Source: Cytophagales bacterium
GTDB taxonomy: Bacteria > Bacteroidota > Bacteroidia > Cytophagales > Cyclobacteriaceae
Direction: 5' to 3'
Assembly: GCA_022360055.1 (NCBI GenBank)
Contig: JAKSDO010000011.1
Coordinates: forward strand, 1-64,000
Length of the DNA: 64,000 bases
In this document: piece after piece, positions 1-11,325 of the stretch
Layout: every line of letters begins with the position of its first letter
Numbering within the stretch: the first letter of the stretch is position 1
Program-made: the position numbers and the translations under genes
Notes under the pieces: generated by a model
What the model saw: only the letters and a program-made list of their open reading frames with translations
Databases searched by the model: none
Told to the model about the DNA's origin: nothing

Positions 1-60
1 TCTTGTGTATTTATTTGATTTACAGATTTTTATAAAAACACGTCATCGGTAGGCTCCTAC

Positions 61-90
61 CTTGTCATCTCGACGTCCGGAGAGATCTGA
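61..90. repeat. GTCAT-CTCGA / GAGAGATCT motif, Bacteroidota-type intergenic repeat
   Basis: The stretch reads GTCATCTCGAC, then CCGGAGAGATCT. It resembles the short GTCATTTCGA...GAGAAATCT sequences that I recall as common in intergenic DNA of many Bacteroidota. It directly precedes the hairpin repeat at 93-162. No other copy was noticed in the window, so the assignment rests on resemblance alone. Confidence 0.35.
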
Positions 91-92
91 TT

Positions 93-162
93 GCTGACAC
101 ACAGAGCAATATAATCATGCTCGTGTGTGTCCTGAATTTGCTCCGGTCCTGCCGGTTTCATC
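93..162 (+). repeat. Dispersed hairpin repeat, copy 1
   Basis: About 70 bp, nearly identical to copies at 5611-5682 and 15346-15415. Positions 96-108 (GACACACAGAGCA) pair with 118-131 (TGCTCGTGTGTGTC), giving a 13-bp stem with one bulged G and a 9-nt loop. A second small hairpin, CCGGTcctGCCGG, follows near the right end. The copy lies in the spacer upstream of the beta-galactosidase and overlaps no gene. The right-hand module (GCTCCGGTC...CCGGTTTCA) also ends the unrelated repeat at 47405-47665. It may be a REP-like element or a structured RNA. Confidence 0.8.
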
Positions 163-366
163 AAACCATTGGATCTCTTCAAATTGAGATGGAATCCGGA
201 TTACATAATCAAGGAGCGTTTTAAGATTTCAAGATAATCTTGGATTTATTTATGAGCCGTACATGATCTGCAGCCGCTGAGATGCGAGTATGATTAAAAT
301 TTCTATTATTAAGTGTAAAATATACCTTTATTTTCTTAGTTATTGATCATTTCCGATTAATTTTAG

Positions 367-3570
<3,204 letters not shown>

Positions 3571-3593
3571 ATATCAAGGTTAACAATCTTTTA

Positions 3594-3633
3594 AAATGTC
3601 ATTTCAGCGAATTGCTGGAATGACATTTTTTTT
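3594..3633 (+). terminator. Rho-independent terminator after the beta-galactosidase
   Basis: AAATGTCATT and CAGC pair with GCTG and AATGACATTT around a GAATT loop, with one T-G wobble, giving a stem of about 15 bp followed by eight or more T. It sits 24 bp after the GH2 stop and makes a start for the next gene inside it (3596) unlikely. Confidence 0.9.
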
Positions 3634-3670
3634 AAGCGTATTTTTATACCGGACTATACGCAGGCTTGTA

Positions 3671-4654
3671 ATGAAACACATTAAAACGCTGATTATTCTT
3701 TTTCTATTATTTGCTGCGACCGCTTTTATCGTTAAAAAAGAATATTCCTGGAGGATCATGGAAACTGAAGGCGAGCTCACAGCGAGACACGGCAATTCAT
3801 TTGTCGAATGCAACGGAAAGTTTTACCTCCTGGGTGGCAGAGGCATCAAGCCTGTGGACATTTTTGATCCAGTCAACAATATGTGGACAAAGGGCGCTGA
3901 ACCTCCGGTAGAGATCCACCATTTTCAGGCGGTCAGTTATCGCGGAAAAATAATTGCGGGGGGAGCCTTGACCGGTCCTTACCCCGACGAAACACCTCTC
4001 CCGAACCTTTATGTATACGACCCTGAATATGACCTGTGGACGCTTGGTCCGGTCATCCCTGCCGGCCGAAGGCGCGGTTCTAGCGGAGCAATAGTACATG
4101 AGGATAAAATATATATGATTTGCGGAATCATCGACGGGCATAACGGGAACCATGTAAACTGGCTCGACGCCTATGATTTTCAAACGCGTACATGGAGTGT
4201 GCTGCCAAGCGCCCCCAGACCCAGGGATCACTTTCACGCGATCCTCGCTGAAGATAAAATCTATGCTTTTGCGGGAAGAACCACATCAAAAAATACCGAC
4301 CAGGTTTTTGATCTCACCATCCCCCAGATCGATGTCTATGATCTCAAGTCCAATTCCTGGAGCACTTTGCAGAAGGAAATTCACATTCCCCGGGCCGGGG
4401 CAAGCGTGGCGTTATTGAAAAACGAAGTATTTATCATCGGAGGGGAAAGCATGTTTGACAAAACAGCGCACAATGAAATTGAGATCTGGAATTTGAAACA
4501 GGAAAGGTGGATGCCCATAAAATATCTCGTTCGCGGCAGGCATGGCACACAAGCCGTCGTATATAAAAACAAAATCTATATTGCTGCCGGCAGCGGAAAC
4601 CGCGGAGGGTCGCCGGAACTTAACAGTATTGAGGTATTCTCAAAGAATTATTGA
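3671..4654 (+). CDS. Kelch-repeat beta-propeller protein, exported or membrane-anchored
   Basis: About 327 residues from the ATG at 3671. An in-frame start at 3596 exists but lies within the terminator hairpin, so the downstream ATG is preferred; it opens directly with a hydrophobic signal or anchor (MKHIKTLIILFLLFAATAF). The rest shows five to six kelch-like blades with the double-glycine strands (YLLGGRG, IAGGALTG, ICGIIDG, AFAGRT, IIGGES, IAAGSG) and the Y-D...W pattern between them. Such propellers bind ligands or, as in N-acetylneuraminate epimerase, act on sugars. No catalytic signature was recognised. The gene ends two bases from the convergent lipA stop. Confidence 0.8.
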   Translation: MKHIKTLIILFLLFAATAFIVKKEYSWRIMETEGELTARHGNSFVECNGKFYLLGGRGIKPVDIFDPVNNMWTKGAEPPVEIHHFQAVSYRGKIIAGGALTGPYPDETPLPNLYVYDPEYDLWTLGPVIPAGRRRGSSGAIVHEDKIYMICGIIDGHNGNHVNWLDAYDFQTRTWSVLPSAPRPRDHFHAILAEDKIYAFAGRTTSKNTDQVFDLTIPQIDVYDLKSNSWSTLQKEIHIPRAGASVALLKNEVFIIGGESMFDKTAHNEIEIWNLKQERWMPIKYLVRGRHGTQAVVYKNKIYIAAGSGNRGGSPELNSIEVFSKNY

Positions 4655-4656
4655 TT

Positions 4657-5532
4657 CTATACATGCTTTTCGGCATGATAGGACGACCTTACCAGAGGTC
4701 CGGATTCTACATAGGCCAATCCCCTCCGCAGCCCTTCTTCTCTGTAAAACTCAAATTTGTCGGGATGAACGTATTCCAGCACTTCATGATGGAGCTTGGT
4801 TGGTTGCAGATACTGGCCAATTGTCATCACATCACATCCGTGCGCAGCCAGATCATCCATGGTCTTAAAAACTTCCTCTTCCTGTTCCCCGAGCCCGACC
4901 ATAATTCCCGATTTGGTTTTCTTGCCATATTCTTTTGTCCTTTTAATCTGTTCAAGGCTCCTGTAATACTTCGCCTGAGGTCTTACGCGCCGATACAATC
5001 GCTCAACGGTTTCCAGATTGTGCGAAACAATTTCCTGCCCTCCGCTGATCATTCGGATCAAAGCATCCCAAGTGCCTTTTACATCAGGTATCAGCGTTTC
5101 GATCGTCGTTTCAGGGCTCAATTCCTTAATTTTCATGACAGTCCGATACCAAATCTCCGCACCTCTATCTTTTAGCTCATCTCTGTTTACCGAGGTAAGC
5201 ACCGCATGTTTCACCCTCATGAGCTTAATTGCTTCGGCTACGCGTTCCGGTTCCTGCTCGTCGTATTCGGGAGGCCTGCCTGTGGCTACAGCACAAAACG
5301 AACATCCACGTGTACACACATTGCCCAGAATCATAAATGTGGCCGTGCCATTGCCCCAACATTCTCCCATATTCGGACAATTGCCGCTCTCACAAATCGT
5401 ATGTAATTTATATTTGTCAACCAGCCCTCTTACTTTGAGATACTCCTTCCCCACAGGTAGCTTTACCCTCAACCATTTAGGTTTTCTGGTCACTTTTCCC
5501 GAATTATCGCTAACAACCGGTAACTCTATCAT
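4657..5532 (-). CDS. lipA: Lipoyl synthase
   Basis: A 291-residue radical SAM enzyme that inserts two sulfurs into octanoyl groups on lipoyl domains of 2-oxoacid dehydrogenases and the glycine cleavage system. The auxiliary 4Fe-4S cluster ligands are Cys47, Cys52 and Cys58 ([12 protein letters not shown]), and the radical SAM triad is Cys73, Cys77 and Cys80 (CTRGCSFC). The C-terminal [10 protein letters not shown] carries the conserved serine that ligates the auxiliary cluster. Length is normal. A promoter-like TATCTTTG lies about 20 bp upstream of the ATG, so the gene appears to be transcribed alone. Confidence 0.97.
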   Translation of the reverse strand: MIELPVVSDNSGKVTRKPKWLRVKLPVGKEYLKVRGLVDKYKLHTICESGNCPNMGECWGNGTATFMILGNVCTRGCSFCAVATGRPPEYDEQEPERVAEAIKLMRVKHAVLTSVNRDELKDRGAEIWYRTVMKIKELSPETTIETLIPDVKGTWDALIRMISGGQEIVSHNLETVERLYRRVRPQAKYYRSLEQIKRTKEYGKKTKSGIMVGLGEQEEEVFKTMDDLAAHGCDVMTIGQYLQPTKLHHEVLEYVHPDKFEFYREEGLRRGLAYVESGPLVRSSYHAEKHV

Positions 5533-5551
5533 ACTTGAATTATTTAAGTTG

Positions 5552-5559
5552 CAAAGATA
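5552..5559 (-). promoter_or_regulatory. -7 element (TATCTTTG) of lipA
   Basis: Matches the Bacteroidota TAnnTTTG element on the minus strand, 20 bp upstream of the lipA ATG. No clear -33 element is visible. Confidence 0.6.
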
Positions 5560-5610
5560 ATACCTTTATGAAACTTCCGAGTAGTATTTCATTCGTTTAT
5601 ATTTTTCGGG

Positions 5611-5682
5611 TTGCCGACAAACAGAGCAATATAATCATGCTCGTGTGTGTCCTGAGTTTGCTCCGGTCATGCCGGTTTCATC
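5611..5682 (+). repeat. Dispersed hairpin repeat, copy 2
   Basis: Differs from copy 1 (93-162) at only a few positions; C to A in the first stem arm weakens one pair. The CCGG hairpin is kept. The repeat runs right up to the stop codon of the minus-strand gene 5683-6408 and fills most of the spacer before the lipA promoter. Confidence 0.8.
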
Positions 5683-6408
5683 CTATCGACGCGATCCGTA
5701 AAAAAGCGTAGCATAAGCAGATGGGAAAACACCGTAATTTTCGGTCGTAGGCATAATTATAATTTTTCTCGTGAAGATATCACATTGAAAACCAACTTCG
5801 ACACCAACTACATTGGACTTAAACGCTCCAAATTCAAAAGCCATGGCAGCCTTTACGTTCAGCCCCGGAACCACCGATGACTGACCTACACCCTGTAGAA
5901 TATTTCCTGTTCCAAGTATTTCATTGTAATCGTGAACGTTCGGATCATAAGGTTCTTTAACTGTAAACTGACCCTTTTTTACCTCTACATAATATGGCGC
6001 TTCAAAACCCAGCGTCGGTCCGGCCGCTACGAGACCGTTTACCTGGACGCCCTGTTGAGCGGCTTTCTTGAAGAAAGTATACTCTCTTAAGTACGACAAA
6101 CGCAGGCTATATAAATAATGCTGCTTTCCCCATATAAATGTATTCCCGGATTCGTTTGCAAAGTACTTCTGCTCCTGGGGGTGTTTAATGTTTACAATTT
6201 CCACAATGCCACCGTGAAACCTGTCTTCCTTGAGTTCCCTTGAATACTTAAAAAGGAACCCTCCGATCAAACCGCTATTGGTCGCTTTGGTAATACCCCA
6301 CACCATTTCTTTGCTGTATTCATAATCGCCGCTATATTGACCAAAGGCTGAAAAAGATACACAGACCGAAATAAATGTCCCTAAAAATGCTACTAAAATC
6401 CTATTCAT
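5683..6408 (-). CDS. Conserved hypothetical envelope protein
   Basis: A 241-residue protein with a clear signal peptide (MNRILVAFLGTFISVCVSFSAFGQ). The mature part has alternating aromatic and hydrophobic residues, a glycine-rich middle, and ends in FYGSRR. This could fit a small outer-membrane beta-barrel or periplasmic protein, but I recognise no named family. It has its own promoter-like TAATTTTG at 6440-6447, so it is probably not part of the ytxJ operon. The stop codon touches a dispersed repeat copy. Function unknown. Confidence 0.75.
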   Translation of the reverse strand: MNRILVAFLGTFISVCVSFSAFGQYSGDYEYSKEMVWGITKATNSGLIGGFLFKYSRELKEDRFHGGIVEIVNIKHPQEQKYFANESGNTFIWGKQHYLYSLRLSYLREYTFFKKAAQQGVQVNGLVAAGPTLGFEAPYYVEVKKGQFTVKEPYDPNVHDYNEILGTGNILQGVGQSSVVPGLNVKAAMAFEFGAFKSNVVGVEVGFQCDIFTRKIIIMPTTENYGVFPSAYATLFYGSRR

Positions 6409-6439
6409 ATAAAAACTTCATAGGTATAACGCCAATTTA

Positions 6440-6447
6440 CAAAATTA
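6440..6447 (-). promoter_or_regulatory. -7 element (TAATTTTG) of the hypothetical at 5683-6408
   Basis: TAnnTTTG match on the minus strand, about 30 bp upstream of the start codon. Confidence 0.5.
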
Positions 6448-6505
6448 GTTTATTGAATATAAAACGAAAATTTTGAAATTAATATAATATCAAACAGAAG
6501 ACATA

Positions 6506-6844
6506 TCAAACCTCCTCAAGTAAATTAAGCTGGTTTTCGATCACGTCGGCCGTTATTCCAAAATGAGAAGCGTCGAAAATGGATCTTCCCCCGTAGATAA
6601 CCAGCAATTGCGGAGATTGATGAATGACCTCAAAGCGCTCCTCAATATGATCGGATAGTTTGCGTTTCGAAATTACATCAACAATATAATAATCCAGGCC
6701 CTGTCTGCCGGGTTGTATCCTGTTTAATGCGACGGAACTCATAGAGCACCTTGAGCTGTGCTTAAAAATCAGTTGAGGAGCGTGGTGCGATCGCTTAATG
6801 AGTTCGTCTAACGTCTCATCGGATTCAAGTTTGTGCCATTTCAT
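6506..6844 (-). CDS. ytxJ: YtxJ/BrxC-type monothiol bacilliredoxin
   Basis: A 112-residue thioredoxin-fold protein of the YtxJ (DUF2847) family, which reduces mixed disulfides between bacillithiol and protein cysteines. The redox motif is Arg-Cys33-Ser-Met-Ser, the monothiol form expected for this family (Cys-x-x-Ser). The C-terminal half with SPQLLVIYGG supplies the cis-proline strand. Its start lies 3 bp after the stop of the large repeat protein, so the two are very probably co-transcribed. Whether this organism makes bacillithiol cannot be told from the window. Confidence 0.88.
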   Translation of the reverse strand: MKWHKLESDETLDELIKRSHHAPQLIFKHSSRCSMSSVALNRIQPGRQGLDYYIVDVISKRKLSDHIEERFEVIHQSPQLLVIYGGRSIFDASHFGITADVIENQLNLLEEV

Positions 6845-6847
6845 ATT

Positions 6848-9121
6848 CTAATACCAAATTTTGTATTCCCTACTGTCGTATTTTGGTTTCCTCGTTTTGT
6901 CATCCAGTTTTTCGAGCTTATCGCTTTTGTCAAACAGGTTGAGCCAAATCCTGGTAAAGAGACTCGTTTTCGGCCCTCCCTGATAATTATGTATTCTTGC
7001 AGAAGCTATTTGCTCCTCTATATCTTTTGCCAATCTCGTCTTTATGCGGAAATTACCTATGATCTGCTGGTTTCGGTCGGAAATGTTTCTGTAATATCGG
7101 GCTCTTGCCGAGGTTGCTTTAATACGACGATCCCCTGAAAAATTATGGGCAGACTTTGACATATGCTCATATTGCTTTTCCTTTAGGTCATTTCGGGTCA
7201 TTCGTATATTCCCTTGAAATCCACCAATTTCCTTCGATTTGTTCTCAAAGAGATTGCGTTTAATCCCCGCATTGCCAACCTTTATATTCCCCTGGAAATT
7301 GGCCATTGAGTTTGACTTGGACTTTCTCTTATCCAGCCATTTTGAATACTTTTTAAGCTTCACGTCACCGGTATAATTGTGTTGTACTTTGGACATGTAT
7401 TCATATTGCGGTTTCTTTCTGTCTCGGGCAGTGATTACGATATCTCCCTGGAAAGCCGCAATATTTTTATTTGTAACCGGCTGCCCGGCCCCGAATCGGT
7501 CGCGGTTTTTTATCTTCACATCTCCGCGATACTCAGAAAGATTTAACGACTTTCCCTCAAGTTCCTGCTTGCGCTTCTTCGTGGACAGCATCGTTATATT
7601 GCCGGAGTAATTTCCGGTAGTCCTGGCATTTTTCTTCACCCATTTATCCTGTTTTCTTTTTGAAAGTACCGGGATCCCCCCTTTATATCCTGTAAAATTC
7701 AAGGACTTCCCCTGCAATTCCTGATACCTTTGTTTTCTCGTCTTCGATCGGATATTTCCGGTGTAGGTCGTTCCAAAACTTGGTGTTACTTTTCCCTTTT
7801 TGGTATCGGATCTGACATGGCCTCGATATTCGGAAAGATTTAGCGATTTGCCTTGCAATTCCTGGTATCTTTTTTTTGAGTTTGTTCTGATATTGCCGGG
7901 ATAATTGCTTATGATTTTGGAATCGCGCTTAGCATATCGCTTTTGATCGCTTCTGGAATATACTTTGATATTACCGAGATTTTTAGCTATTGCCGGGTTG
8001 CCTCCGGCTTTCCTTTTGTAATTTTTTGATTTTAAAGCGCCGGTATAGCTGGCCTGTCTGTTTGAATTGTACCTGTCCCACTGCTTTTTCCCAAGTTTAT
8101 CACTTGACTTTAAATCGCCCTGATATCTCGCCGTGTATTGAGGGCCGGGTACTTTCGGTGGCCGACGAAGACCCCCTTTATGCTGTTGAATAACCTTTGA
8201 ATTATACGCACTTCTTAACCTTTTGTGATTCTTAGCGGGTAAAACAAGATTACCACCGAAACTTGCGGATGATGCCGATACGGCTTTCCTCCGCTTTTCG
8301 GCAGATCTTACGCTTCCGGCTCTTAATCCACCGGGCGACTTCTGAATGGTCTTTGAATCATATTTGTAGGTTTGCATTTTGGATTTCCTGGCCTTCACTT
8401 GAATATCTCCCCGATAGGTCTGTGTTAATGCCGAATTCGATATTGCCCGTTTCTTTTGCCTGTTCCAGAGCTTCGACATTGATCTTCCGGGATTTTTTTC
8501 AACCCTGGCCTTGATTTCATTATAATCTCTTCTTTTTGCCTCCGGCTGTAAAAAGATATTTCCCTTATGCTTTATAATTTCTTTGCTGGACTTTTTGTAA
8601 TTCTTTTTCGGAAGTTTAATTCTTGTGCTTCCCTTATTGGAAATAATCGCTCTCGACGAATACTGGTAATTCAGCTTTGGGTTATTCCTGATGACAACAT
8701 CGCTGCCAAAGCTTTTGTGTTTTCTATTTGAGCTGGCTTTAAAATAGGATTGCCTCGACTTCCGGGTCTTTAGTCTTGCCCTGGACGGATTTCGCTCGAC
8801 ACGTTCTTTAATTGCCGTAAAATCCTTGGGCCTGGGATCAATCCAAATATTGCCCGGATACTGAGTTTGGTTTGATTTCTTTTTATAGTATGACTTTTGT
8901 AATGATTTACTTTTTCGCTTTACGGTACCTTTGTTCTTCCTTTTTCGTTTTTTTTCCGAGGCTTTGCGCCGATTTAAACCGCCCTGCTCCGTCTTAAGTT
9001 TTGTAGGAGCAAATGACTGGGCCAAAAGATCTGCAGAGAAGCACAAAAATGCACAAAATATTGCAAATACAACAATACGGATCGATTTGCCACCACTCCA
9101 ATATGTAAACCTGTTTGCCAA
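6848..9121 (-). CDS. Large, very basic secreted protein of about 23 short repeats
   Basis: A 757-residue protein that I do not recognise. The start is a TTG at 9121; the frame upstream runs into a stop without an ATG. Residues about 15-35 form a signal peptide ending near DLLAQ. A strongly basic segment (35-85) is followed by about 23 degenerate repeats of 24-37 residues. Each is centred on aromatic-x-Gly-Asn/Asp-Ile/Val (for example YPGNI, YRGDI, FQGDI, YTGDV) followed by a Lys/Arg-rich linker. Three linkers share QELQGKSLN and one has QELEGKSLN, so part of the array is recently duplicated. No cysteines occur in the repeats. The regular G-N/D-I strands suggest a repetitive beta structure or a scaffold binding acidic polymers. 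It leads an operon with ytxJ. Confidence 0.85.
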   Translation of the reverse strand: MANRFTYWSGGKSIRIVVFAIFCAFLCFSADLLAQSFAPTKLKTEQGGLNRRKASEKKRKRKNKGTVKRKSKSLQKSYYKKKSNQTQYPGNIWIDPRPKDFTAIKERVERNPSRARLKTRKSRQSYFKASSNRKHKSFGSDVVIRNNPKLNYQYSSRAIISNKGSTRIKLPKKNYKKSSKEIIKHKGNIFLQPEAKRRDYNEIKARVEKNPGRSMSKLWNRQKKRAISNSALTQTYRGDIQVKARKSKMQTYKYDSKTIQKSPGGLRAGSVRSAEKRRKAVSASSASFGGNLVLPAKNHKRLRSAYNSKVIQQHKGGLRRPPKVPGPQYTARYQGDLKSSDKLGKKQWDRYNSNRQASYTGALKSKNYKRKAGGNPAIAKNLGNIKVYSRSDQKRYAKRDSKIISNYPGNIRTNSKKRYQELQGKSLNLSEYRGHVRSDTKKGKVTPSFGTTYTGNIRSKTRKQRYQELQGKSLNFTGYKGGIPVLSKRKQDKWVKKNARTTGNYSGNITMLSTKKRKQELEGKSLNLSEYRGDVKIKNRDRFGAGQPVTNKNIAAFQGDIVITARDRKKPQYEYMSKVQHNYTGDVKLKKYSKWLDKRKSKSNSMANFQGNIKVGNAGIKRNLFENKSKEIGGFQGNIRMTRNDLKEKQYEHMSKSAHNFSGDRRIKATSARARYYRNISDRNQQIIGNFRIKTRLAKDIEEQIASARIHNYQGGPKTSLFTRIWLNLFDKSDKLEKLDDKTRKPKYDSREYKIWY

Positions 9122-9175
9122 ACTTAAATTATACCTTGTAAAAATACCGGACCATTAATCAAGCATTCTATCTTT

Positions 9176-9183
9176 CAAAGATA
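9176..9183 (-). promoter_or_regulatory. -7 element (TATCTTTG) of the repeat-protein/ytxJ operon
   Basis: Minus-strand TAnnTTTG match about 55 bp upstream of the TTG start, in the AT-rich divergent spacer shared with the M16 peptidase gene. Confidence 0.5.
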
Positions 9184-9314
9184 TCATTTCCAAAAGTTTA
9201 TATAGTAAATACGTTTGTTTAAGATACCAATTGTAATATATACATTAAAATAGTATTCTTTTGCGCATATAAAGTAACTCTTTAGAGACATTAAGGTTGT
9301 TCGCCATTTAATTG

Positions 9315-9322
9315 TATTTTTG
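9315..9322 (+). promoter_or_regulatory. -7 element (TATTTTTG) of the M16 peptidase operon
   Basis: TAnnTTTG match 16 bp upstream of the ATG at 9339. Confidence 0.5.
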
Positions 9323-9338
9323 AAGATCCTTCTAGAAA

Positions 9339-10574
9339 ATGATCAAATTCGAAGAATATTTATTATCAAACGGTCTTACATTAATAACACATCAAGATAA
9401 AAACACTCCTCTGGTGGTGGTCAATGTATTGTATAAAGTAGGATCGAGGAATGAACATGCACATCATACGGGGCTGGCGCATCTGCACGAGCATTTGATG
9501 TTTGGCGGATCCCGGCATGTGCCGGATTACGATAAAGTCTTACAAAAAGTAGGGGCGGAAAACAATGCTTTTACCAACACCGACATTACAGATTATTATG
9601 TCATTTTAGACGCAGAGAACATCGAAACGGCTTTGTGGACAGAGTCGGACAGGATGCATCTGCTGAATTTTAATCAAAAGACATTGGACGTTCAGAAAAG
9701 TGTTGTAATCGAAGAATTTAAGCAGCGGTACCTGAACATTCCGTATGGAGATGTGTGGCTAAAGCTCAGACCCCTGGCTTATACACAGCACCCGTACAGG
9801 TGGCTAACTATTGGCAAAAGAATCGAGCATATCGAACAAACTACCCTGGAACAGGCCATCGATTTTTACAGAAAATACTATACGCCGAATAATGCAATCC
9901 TGACCATAGCGGGAAACATTGAATCTTCCCATGCCTACGACCTGACTTGCAAGTGGTTTGACGATATACCGGCCGGCAACGTCGAAAAGGAAGAACTTCC
10001 GGAAGAACCCGTTCAATTAAATCGAAGGTTTCTGGAAATTCAGAACAATGTCCCGTTAAACTCAATTTACAAAGCTTATCACATGCCGGGACGCGGGAAC
10101 AAGGGCTTTTATACGGCCGATATACTCAGCGACTTACTTGGGAGAGGTAAATCGTCGAGACTCCATCAAAACCTGGTAAAGAGCAAACAGATATTCAACA
10201 ATTTAAATGCTTATATATTGGGAACGGAAGATCCCGGCCTTCTGGTAATTTCCGGTAAGATCAACCCCGGGATCGACATTAATGACGCTGACAATTACAT
10301 CATCGAAGAGATCGACCGACTCTTAAATCATCTGGAAGATTCAGAAGTGGAAAAAACAATTCACCAGGCAGAGTCTTCAAATTACTTTTCGGAAGTAGAA
10401 TTGCTGAACAGGTCCATTGGCCTGGCCGTGGCGAATTCGCTGGGCAATACGAATCTGGTCAATGAAGAAATAAATACGATACTCAACCTCGACAAAAAGG
10501 ATGTTTTAAGCATTGCGAATGACATATTGCTTGATTCCAATTGCAGTACGCTCCATTACAAAATGAACAATTAA
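9339..10574 (+). CDS. M16 family zinc metallopeptidase (insulinase/processing-peptidase type)
   Basis: A 411-residue single-unit M16 peptidase. The inverted zinc motif HxxEH is present as His48-Leu-His-Glu51-His52, and the downstream VVIEEF segment supplies the distal zinc-binding glutamate. The N-terminal catalytic half is followed by the usual inactive-like half (SSRLHQNLV... GLLVISG). No signal peptide, so it is predicted to be cytoplasmic. The stop overlaps the start of the WbqC-like gene (TAATG), indicating translational coupling. Substrate unknown; family members degrade peptides or process precursors. Confidence 0.92.
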   Translation: MIKFEEYLLSNGLTLITHQDKNTPLVVVNVLYKVGSRNEHAHHTGLAHLHEHLMFGGSRHVPDYDKVLQKVGAENNAFTNTDITDYYVILDAENIETALWTESDRMHLLNFNQKTLDVQKSVVIEEFKQRYLNIPYGDVWLKLRPLAYTQHPYRWLTIGKRIEHIEQTTLEQAIDFYRKYYTPNNAILTIAGNIESSHAYDLTCKWFDDIPAGNVEKEELPEEPVQLNRRFLEIQNNVPLNSIYKAYHMPGRGNKGFYTADILSDLLGRGKSSRLHQNLVKSKQIFNNLNAYILGTEDPGLLVISGKINPGIDINDADNYIIEEIDRLLNHLEDSEVEKTIHQAESSNYFSEVELLNRSIGLAVANSLGNTNLVNEEINTILNLDKKDVLSIANDILLDSNCSTLHYKMNN

Positions 10575-11212
10575 TGGAGATGAAGTCACGCGTTTTAAGC
10601 ATTGAATTACATTATCTTCCGTGCATTCAGTATTTTGTCTATTTAAATTCGTTCGAGAAAATCATAATCGCTCAAGACGATCCTTACATAAGACAATCCT
10701 ATCGAAACAGGTGCAGGATAAACGGCGCCAACAAGGTTGATGACCTGATAATTCCCGTTAAAAAAACATCCAAAGACAAATCATTATCCTGCGACGTAAT
10801 CATAGATAATAATCAGAAATGGTTAAACAAACATCTCCGGGCAATTCAATCGGCCTATGGGAAAGCTCCGTTTTTTGAATTCTATGCAGATGATATTTTT
10901 GAAATTCTCAACCGAGGAGAAAACAATCTTTTCGATCTAAATAAAGAATTGCTGACAAAATGTCTTGAAATTTTGGACCTCAAAATCAGCATTGTGTTTT
11001 CCCGGAATAATTCGGATGTTGATAAAAAAGGCCTGTATGATGCAAAAAACGAAATAAATCCTAAAACACCTGCTGACAAAAATGCATTATTCACCCCCTT
11101 TGAATATTTTCAGGTTTTTGGCAATAACTTTGCAGCGAATCTCAGTGTTATCGATCTAATCTTTTGCGAAGGTCCGCAGGCGCGACATATTTTAGAAAAA
11201 TCCTGTGCATAA
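10574..11212 (+). CDS. WbqC-like family protein
   Basis: About 212 residues from the ATG at 10574, which overlaps the M16 stop; a second in-frame ATG at 10580 is equally possible. The opening LSIELHYLPCIQYF and the later YRNRCRI and KAPFFEFY segments match the WbqC family, often found near surface-polysaccharide or envelope genes. The biochemical activity of the family is not firmly established; an acyl or sugar transfer role has been suggested. No signal peptide. Coupling to a peptidase gene gives no clear hint of function. Confidence 0.8.
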   Translation: MEMKSRVLSIELHYLPCIQYFVYLNSFEKIIIAQDDPYIRQSYRNRCRINGANKVDDLIIPVKKTSKDKSLSCDVIIDNNQKWLNKHLRAIQSAYGKAPFFEFYADDIFEILNRGENNLFDLNKELLTKCLEILDLKISIVFSRNNSDVDKKGLYDAKNEINPKTPADKNALFTPFEYFQVFGNNFAANLSVIDLIFCEGPQARHILEKSCA

Positions 11213-11325
11213 GAGTAGACAAATTTGATTAATAACCGTTTAATTATTACGTTCGTTAATTATAGAGTTGCGGGCATGGATAATTTATCCAAATACGTGT
11301 ACCTTTATAGATTCAGGAAAATGAT

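Noticed and set aside
3596-3670. N-terminal extension of the kelch protein
   Set aside because: It would start inside a strong terminator hairpin; the ATG at 3671 begins a proper signal or anchor sequence.
4651-5560. Long open frames on the plus strand opposite lipA
   Set aside because: lipA on the minus strand has full cysteine motifs and length; the opposite frames have no recognisable domain and follow its codon pattern.
6848-9121. Repeats in this gene as a CRISPR or tandem DNA array
   Set aside because: The repeats are degenerate at DNA level and follow the reading frame; they are protein repeats without uniform spacers.
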